From: Chloroflexota bacterium
GTDB lineage: Bacteria > Chloroflexota > Anaerolineae > Promineifilales > Promineifilaceae
DNA: 11,412 bases
Assembly (NCBI GenBank): GCA_008501785.1
Contig: QQUD01000149.1
Location: forward strand, 1 to 11,412
Direction of reading: 5' to 3'
Shown: positions 7,541 through 11,412 of the stretch, one piece after another
Layout of the letters: every line of letters begins with the position of its first letter
Position numbering within the stretch: the stretch's first letter is position 1
The notes under the pieces: model-generated
Databases searched by the model: none
What the model saw: the letters and a program-made list of their open reading frames with translations, nothing else
Told to the model about the DNA's origin: nothing
Made by a program: the position numbers and the translations under genes

Positions 7541-7545
7541 GATTT
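7541..7545 (+). repeat. Left target-site duplication GATTT
   Basis: GATTT directly abuts the left terminal inverted repeat at 7546. The identical GATTT at 7822-7826 directly abuts the right one. A 5-bp duplication in direct orientation is the normal footprint of DDE transposase insertion. Confidence 0.65.
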
Positions 7546-7584
7546 GTGGGGACAAAATATCTGCCGCACCCGCCGAGGGCTGAT

Positions 7585-7688
7585 GGCGATTCAAAAATTA
7601 AAATGGTAATCAAACGGAGCTTTGAATCGCCTAAATGAACCTGAAGAGCCATAAAATCCGTTTACCATATTATTTTCTTCAGGTTCAT
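7585..7688. other. Twin hairpins with complementary (kissing) loops
   Basis: Hairpin A pairs GGCGATTCAAA (7585-7595) with TTTGAATCGCC (7621-7631), 11 of 11. Hairpin C pairs ATGAACCTGAAGA (7635-7647) with TCTTCAGGTTCAT (7676-7688), 13 of 13. Loop A contains ATGGTAA (7603-7609) plus ACGGA (7614-7618); loop C contains TCCGTTTACCAT (7657-7668), complementary to both, 12 bp with a 4-nt bulge. The hairpins are separated by only 3 nt. Confidence 0.75.
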
Positions 7689-7690
7689 AA

Positions 7691-7784
7691 GCCCCTGGCT
7701 ACGAGGTGGAAGGCCCTCCGGGCCTGACTGATTCTTAGCCCTGAAAGGGCTTTCATCTCGTAGATGGGGCGTTTACGCCTCATC
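7691..7784. other. GC-rich branched stem-loop cluster
   Basis: CTACGAGGTGGAA (7699-7711) pairs with TTTCATCTCGTAG (7751-7763), 13 bp including two positions that pair as G-U in RNA. This helix encloses two small hairpins, GGCCC/GGGCC (7712-7724) and AGCCCT/AGGGCT (7737-7751). A further hairpin GATGGGGCG/CGCCTCATC (7763-7784) with loop TTTA follows. GCCCC at 7691-7695 can alternatively pair with GGGGC at 7766-7770, extending the main helix and disrupting the last hairpin. G-U pairs hint at RNA-level function. Confidence 0.6.
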
Positions 7785-7821
7785 GAAGGTGGCAAATTAT
7801 CGTCTGTTCATTTGTCCCCAC

Positions 7822-7826
7822 GATTT
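7822..7826 (+). repeat. Right target-site duplication GATTT
   Basis: Copy of the left GATTT (7541-7545), immediately outside the right terminal inverted repeat. Confidence 0.65.
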
Positions 7827-8143
7827 CTTGCTATACTCTAGCTGCACACACACCAAGACAGAGAGCGTTCTGACATGGTATAATGAGCCGGTTGTTACAG
7901 AAATGTTTGTGAATAACACACAGAAATTTCTTCAGTTAGCCTTTGTCCTTTTATGCTTGATACCCCCCATATCTGGGTGGTTTAGATGAAAGGGTAGAAT
8001 ATTTGCTACTTTTGGGGCCAATGCCCGTACAGTTCAATGTATAATTAATAATGACGTTTTAGTCACAGAAATGCCACGCACAACTGCTGATTCTAGGTGT
8101 GCTGTAGGTGGGCTAAAATGTCTCTGGTCTTTTAGGAGGATAG
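7827..8143 (+). other. Leader/intergenic region before the flotillin-like gene
   Basis: No supported gene: a 66-codon plus-strand frame (7789-7989) begins inside the MITE-like element, crosses its end and has no ribosome site. Contents are the promoter candidate at 7855-7884, a hairpin ACCCCCC/GGGTGGT with one mismatch (7962-7981) followed by TTAG, and three scattered ACAGAAAT words. Confidence 0.5.
7855..7884 (+). promoter_or_regulatory. Candidate sigma-70 promoter upstream of the flotillin-like gene
   Basis: A perfect TATAAT at 7879-7884 has AAGACA (four of six matches to TTGACA) at 7855-7860 with an 18-bp spacer. Transcription would begin near 7891 and leave a leader of about 250 nt before the ATG at 8144. 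The leader includes a G/C-rich hairpin at 7962-7981. A second TATAAT at 8040-8045 has no suitable -35. Confidence 0.4.
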
Positions 8144-10399
8144 ATGACCAAGCAAGAACCGCGCAGTAAACGAAACCCAATTCCGACGACGCCACGCGAT
8201 CTGAATCCAGCCGAAACGGTGGATCAAACGCGGCAAATGTTAAATGACATGAATGCTAGTGTGGCTTTACTTCGCACCGAAGCAGATCGTGCGCGTGGTG
8301 TGTTCGGCATTGGCCGGCGCATTTTGGTTCCACCGGATGAGATTCATGTGGTTGTGGGTGACGGCCGTCACAGTTGGACCGTCTCCAATGAGCGCAAAGT
8401 GTTTGGCCAAACGGCCGACCGGCCATCCCGCTACTGGCTAAACAAATTGACTCAGGTGATCAAGCTGAAAACTATCAGCTTTACAGTTGCCATTCATGGT
8501 CATGCAAATCAGGGTGTAGATGCACTTGATAGCAGCAAAGTTAGCTTCCGGTTGTGGGCACATGCTGTTGCCAAACTCAATCCCGATAATGCAGACATCG
8601 CAGCACAGCGGGTTGGTTTGGATACCACCGGATTGGTCAATACCATCACCAAAGTTGGCACGGCCGAATTGGTTGCCGCCGCCGCCACCATGAACTTGGA
8701 AGACATTATTGCCAACCGGCAAAAGCTGGCCGAAATTGCTTTCCCGAAGGTGAACGGCATTTTGTCGGAACTGGGTTACGATTTGGCGCTGCTGACTGTG
8801 ACCCGGCTAGATGGCGAAGCCTACAAACGGCTGATTGAGCAAGCGGAAGCCCGCATCTCAAAAGAAACCGGTATCGCCACCAACAAAGAGCAGTTGGCCG
8901 AACTACGCGACAGCCAAAGCCGTGAACAGTTTGAAGCTGAGATCCGCGCTGATACCGAGAAAAAGCTGGCGGCGGAACGACTGGATGCCCAACGCGAAGT
9001 TGAAACGGCTACCATCAGCCAGCAAGAAGCATTGGCTATTCGCCAGCACGAGATGGAGCTGAAGCAGGTGAATCGCGGCAAAACGGCCGCCGAGTCGGCT
9101 CACGATGCCAACATGGCAAAAGTGAAGTTAGCGCAACAAATTGGTGAAGCGGAAGCTGACAAAGATGCTGAACTAGCCCAACTGAAAGCTGAACGCGAAG
9201 CGCAGCTGCGTGCTATCCAGCAAAAACGGCAGGCTGAAATTAATCTGGCTAAAACTGAAGCCGAAGCGGCTCGGATGGCTGTTGAACAGGCTAAGCAAAT
9301 TGAACGGGCAGCGGTGTTGACCGAAGCGGAAGCACAGCGTTTGCGCGAAGAAGAGCTGCAGGCAGCCCAACGTGCCAAAGAAATTTCGCTGGTAGAAACC
9401 AGTCAGGCCGCCGAAGCGCTCAAGCTGGAAGCCGAAGCAGAAGCACGTGCATTGCAAACCAAAGTTGATGCTGAAACCAAGATAGAACTGGTGAAGGCCG
9501 AAGCGCAAGCCCGCGCATTGCAAACCAAGGTTGATGCTGAAACGAAGACGGAACTGGTGAAGGCCGAAGCAGAGGCGACCGCGACCGAAAAACGCGCAAT
9601 TGCTGCGACCAAACGTGCCGAAGCGACGAAGGCGGAAACGGCTGCTGCGGGTCTGGCCGAAGCCGAAGTAGAAGCAGCTCGTGTACAAGTTTCGGAACAG
9701 CGTGTTGCTGTCACCCGTGCCGAAGGTTTGGCGTTGGCCGAAGTGGAGATGGCACAGGCTGAAGCGGCGGCTGAGAAAATAAAGCGGTTGAAAGATGTGG
9801 AAATTAACGCGCAAAAGCAGTTGGCGCAGCTTTATGATAAAGCACCCGTTTTGATTGAAATGGAGAAATTGCGGATGCAGTTGGACCATGAAGAAAAGCT
9901 GGCGCGGATAAACACGGAAGCGTCGTTGAAGGCGTTTGAAGCGATTGCTCCAGGGGTCAAGGTTCACATTTTTGGCAATGGCGGCCAAACTGGTCAAATT
10001 ATGAACAACCTGATGTCGATTACGCATGGGTTGAATGCAGTTGGTGAAGAAGTGCCGTTGGTGGGGCAGTTGTTGGGGCATGGAAACGGCCGTTCTCCAG
10101 CCACAACCCTCAACCTGACCAAATTGGCACAGTTTAAGCCATACCTGCAAAAGGTAATGGCCGACGTGAATCCGCGCATGTTCTCTTCTTTGAAGATTAA
10201 GGACGTGGTGGAACGGCTGGGTGGCGTCATTGGTGGCGATGAGTCGGTTGCTGAGGCGCTGACGCAGCTCAAACAGGACGCTTCATTCCGGGTAGTTGGT
10301 GATTTGCCAGTTGGCCCGGTGATGGAGATGTTGGGTTTGAATGTGGATGGTGGTGAGGAAACGGCCGTTGAAGACATCGCCATTTTACCTGACGCATAA
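8144..10399 (+). CDS. Flotillin/SPFH-like coiled-coil protein, 751 residues
   Basis: The protein has an N-terminal beta-rich SPFH/band-7-like region (about 50-225, containing VPPDEIHVVVGDGRHSW and later LGYDLALLTVTRLDG). A very long Ala/Glu/Gln/Lys-rich coiled coil (about 226-600) follows, then a C-terminal region opening with APGVKVHIFGNGG, a position where flotillins carry a similar beta strand, and ending acidic. Flotillins scaffold membrane microdomains, and coiled coils drive oligomerisation. Unlike typical flotillins I see no N-terminal hydrophobic hairpin, and the charged Pro-rich start MTKQEPRSKRNPIP suggests a soluble or peripherally bound protein. AGGAGG at 8134-8139, 4 nt before ATG, sets the start. 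The coil contains a perfect-phase 22-residue duplication at 434-477. Family assignment is by fold-level resemblance; a coiled-coil protein of another kind cannot be excluded. Confidence 0.7.
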   Translation: MTKQEPRSKRNPIPTTPRDLNPAETVDQTRQMLNDMNASVALLRTEADRARGVFGIGRRILVPPDEIHVVVGDGRHSWTVSNERKVFGQTADRPSRYWLNKLTQVIKLKTISFTVAIHGHANQGVDALDSSKVSFRLWAHAVAKLNPDNADIAAQRVGLDTTGLVNTITKVGTAELVAAAATMNLEDIIANRQKLAEIAFPKVNGILSELGYDLALLTVTRLDGEAYKRLIEQAEARISKETGIATNKEQLAELRDSQSREQFEAEIRADTEKKLAAERLDAQREVETATISQQEALAIRQHEMELKQVNRGKTAAESAHDANMAKVKLAQQIGEAEADKDAELAQLKAEREAQLRAIQQKRQAEINLAKTEAEAARMAVEQAKQIERAAVLTEAEAQRLREEELQAAQRAKEISLVETSQAAEALKLEAEAEARALQTKVDAETKIELVKAEAQARALQTKVDAETKTELVKAEAEATATEKRAIAATKRAEATKAETAAAGLAEAEVEAARVQVSEQRVAVTRAEGLALAEVEMAQAEAAAEKIKRLKDVEINAQKQLAQLYDKAPVLIEMEKLRMQLDHEEKLARINTEASLKAFEAIAPGVKVHIFGNGGQTGQIMNNLMSITHGLNAVGEEVPLVGQLLGHGNGRSPATTLNLTKLAQFKPYLQKVMADVNPRMFSSLKIKDVVERLGGVIGGDESVAEALTQLKQDASFRVVGDLPVGPVMEMLGLNVDGGEETAVEDIAILPDA
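9443..9574 (+). repeat. Two tandem 66-bp units in the coiled coil
   Basis: Units 9443-9508 and 9509-9574 encode ARALQTKVDAETK-I/T-ELVKAEA-Q/E, identical except at two residues. Silent differences (for example CGT versus CGC, AAA versus AAG) show the copy is not brand new. The 22-residue unit equals two 11-residue (hendecad) coil periods, so the duplication preserves coil phase. Confidence 0.85.
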
Positions 10400-10420
10400 C
10401 AATTATTGTCGCTAACCAAG

Positions 10421-10447
10421 TTCCCGGACCCTCTGAGGGTCCGGGAA
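10421..10447 (+). terminator. GC-rich terminator-like hairpin after the flotillin-like gene
   Basis: TTCCCGGACCC (10421-10431) pairs perfectly with GGGTCCGGGAA (10437-10447) around TCTGA, 22 nt after the stop codon. The run after it is TATTCTCG, so U-richness is weak. It is still the best terminator in the window and separates the flotillin-like gene from the next one. Confidence 0.6.
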
Positions 10448-10484
10448 TATTCTCGTAACAAATTTAGTGCCCCCTTATTAGAAC

Positions 10485-10520
10485 AATCAACAATCAACGG
10501 AAAACAGTCAACGATCAACG
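10485..10520 (+). repeat. Heptanucleotide nATCAAC-type repeats
   Basis: TCAAC occurs at 10487, 10494, 10508 and 10515, steps of 7, 14 and 7 bp, giving tandem AATCAAC/GATCAACG-like heptamers with one decayed unit. It lies between the terminator-like hairpin and the next gene. Confidence 0.5.
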
Positions 10521-10607
10521 AAAAGAAAGGCTGTCCCAAAGTACGGCGCAATCTAATCTGATTTTGAGTTAAATAAAAGCATAGGCCCTAAAATTGGAGG
10601 TGCGATT

Positions 10608-11412
10608 ATGCTGCTATATTTGGCTACCAAATCAGGTTTGAAGATTGCGGAACAGGTTAGTGATGATTGGAGGGTTGTTGGGAAAGGGTTGGCGGGTCAA
10701 CATGTGACCAGCGTGATTGCGCGAGAGGGCGTGATTTTGGCGGGGACAACGAATGGCATTTTTCGTTCGGATGATGGGGGCGTGTATTGGTTTGAGGTGA
10801 GTAATGGGTTAAACGTGCGGCATGTGCGTTGGATGGCGTTTCATCCTGATATTTCAGATTGTGAGTTTGCCGGGACGGAGCCTGCTGGGCTGTTTGTGTC
10901 GCAAGATGGCGGGGAGGCGTGGCAAGAACGGCTAGAAGTGGCTGACCTACGGGACCAGTTTGAATGGTGGCTGCCGTATTCGCCGGAAGCGGGTTGTGTG
11001 CGTGGTTTTGCGTTTCATGGGTCGCGAGCGTATGCGGCGGTGGAGGTTGGCGGGCTGCTGCGTTCGGATGATGGTGGGGTGTCGTGGGCATTGGCGGAGG
11101 GGAGTAACGGCCGTCCTCAATTCATCACACCTACCTCTGGCAACCTGCACGCCGATGTGCATTCAGTGGCAGTGCATCCTTCGTCGGCCGATTTGGTGTT
11201 TGCGCCGACAGGTGGTGGTTTTTATGTGTCGCAAGATGGCGGGGCAAGTTGGGATTTGCGTTACCCAAATTGTTATGTGCGGGCGGTGTGGGTGGACCCA
11301 GCCGACCCGGCGCGGATGGTGTTGGGTCCAGCGAAAAATTCATCGGGGAGAACCGGCCGTATTGAAGTCAGTCATGATGGGGGAATGCGGTGGGAGGAAA
11401 CGGCCGTTTCCT
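10608..11412 (+). CDS. BNR/Asp-box beta-propeller protein, 3'-truncated by window edge
   Basis: Translation from ATG at 10608 stays open to the window edge (268 codons). GGAGG at 10596-10600, 7 nt upstream, is an excellent ribosome site. Five Asp-box motifs are visible: SDDGGVYW (54-61), SQDGGEAW (98-105), SDDGGVSW (153-160), SQDGGASW (208-215) and SHDGGMRW (255-262), each on a beta-hairpin turn as in sialidase/sortilin-type propellers. Between them sit blade-like segments such as VHSVAVHPSSADLVFAPTGGGFYVS. The start MLLYLATKSGLKI has no signal peptide, so the visible part is probably cytoplasmic. Such proteins are often annotated as glycosyl hydrolase or exo-alpha-sialidase, but no catalytic residues can be identified, so no enzymatic activity is claimed. 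Its own ribosome site and the upstream hairpin suggest a separate transcript from the flotillin-like gene. Confidence 0.8.
   Translation, partial: MLLYLATKSGLKIAEQVSDDWRVVGKGLAGQHVTSVIAREGVILAGTTNGIFRSDDGGVYWFEVSNGLNVRHVRWMAFHPDISDCEFAGTEPAGLFVSQDGGEAWQERLEVADLRDQFEWWLPYSPEAGCVRGFAFHGSRAYAAVEVGGLLRSDDGGVSWALAEGSNGRPQFITPTSGNLHADVHSVAVHPSSADLVFAPTGGGFYVSQDGGASWDLRYPNCYVRAVWVDPADPARMVLGPAKNSSGRTGRIEVSHDGGMRWEETAVS
11395..11412. repeat. 18-bp perfect palindrome around ACGGCCGT
   Basis: AGGAAACGGCCGTTTCCT is self-complementary over 18 bases and includes the most extended of the window's ten ACGGCCGT copies. It lies inside the Asp-box gene and may extend beyond the edge. Confidence 0.8.

Larger units (their letters stand above)
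7546..7821. mobile_element. 276-bp MITE-like element with 11-bp TIRs
   Basis: GTGGGGACAAA at 7546-7556 is exactly repeated in inverted orientation as TTTGTCCCCAC at 7811-7821, and both ends are flanked by GATTT. The interior codes for nothing and is packed with stem-loops: two hairpins with complementary loops (7585-7688) and a GC-rich branched structure (7691-7784). Size, TIRs, target duplication and lack of a transposase fit a non-autonomous miniature element mobilised in trans. I cannot assign a transposase family. Alternatively the 11-bp repeats are the closing helix of a large structured RNA. Confidence 0.7.

Noticed and set aside
7546..7821. Possible HEARO/omega-RNA of an IscB/TnpB element
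   Set aside because: The size and structure are suggestive, but there is no IscB/TnpB gene, and the TIRs with 5-bp duplication do not fit IS200/IS605 insertion, which makes neither.
7789..7989. Plus-strand open frame of 66 codons
   Set aside because: Starts inside the MITE-like element, crosses its terminal repeat and has no ribosome site.
9173..10150. Antisense open frame of 325 codons
   Set aside because: It is the mirror of the flotillin-like coil: Glu/Ala/Lys-rich sense codons give Phe/Arg/Leu/Gln-rich antisense text. No ribosome site.
10564..10594. TTGAGT...TAAAAT promoter before the Asp-box gene
   Set aside because: The spacer is 19 bp and transcription would start at or after the GGAGG ribosome site, leaving it untranscribed.
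10657..11091. Antisense open frame of 144 codons
   Set aside because: Low-complexity Pro/His/Thr-rich shadow of the Asp-box gene, which has a strong ribosome site and five motifs.

Overview
The window most likely comes from a filamentous or free-living Chloroflexota bacterium (Anaerolineae/Caldilineae-like). This is inferred from three things. A gingipain-type C25 peptidase carries an Ig-like tail and ends in an aromatic YFPVFFLGR-type terminus, as seen on many exported proteins of that phylum. There is a very large NB-ARC/WD40 protein of the kind shared by Chloroflexota and Cyanobacteria. The palindrome ACGGCCGT is strikingly over-abundant, with ten exact copies in 11.4 kb across coding and non-coding DNA. 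The phylum call is an inference of moderate confidence; no rRNA or tRNA is present.

Layout from left to right. Positions 1-1617 (+) hold the 3' part of a C25-family cysteine peptidase. Positions 1788-5417 (-) hold a 1209-residue STAND NTPase, convergent with the peptidase: XRE-type HTH, NB-ARC NTPase, winged helix, a short linker typical of cyanobacterial homologues, then 14 WD40 blades. The 306 bp to its right contain a phased array of about eight WTGCAAAnCC-like direct repeats, and then two short rightward genes, a 33-residue single-membrane-span peptide (5611-5712) and a 131-residue stand-alone OmpR/PhoB-type winged-helix protein (5724-6119). A leftward orphan gene of 240 codons (6342-7064) is convergent with them, with stem-loops in between.

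Positions 7065-8143 hold no convincing gene. They contain a solitary transposon-end-like pair of repeats and a 276-bp element (7546-7821) with perfect 11-bp terminal inverted repeats and a 5-bp target duplication. This MITE-like element is filled with stem-loops, two of which have mutually complementary (kissing) loops. Next comes a 751-residue flotillin/SPFH-like coiled-coil protein (8144-10399, +) followed by a terminator-like hairpin. Last is the 5' part of a BNR/Asp-box beta-propeller gene (10608 to the right edge, +).

The most coherent regulatory unit is the divergent pair formed by the STAND gene and the microprotein/winged-helix operon around the phased repeat array. OmpR/PhoB-type domains classically bind tandem repeats spaced by one helical turn, so the array is a natural candidate operator for the 131-residue protein, possibly controlling both directions. 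The most unusual nucleic-acid structure is the MITE-like element with its kissing hairpins and mutually exclusive helices. The outer genes (peptidase, flotillin, Asp-box protein) look like ordinary chromosomal genes, while 1.8-8.1 kb looks by eye more AT-rich and accessory in character.
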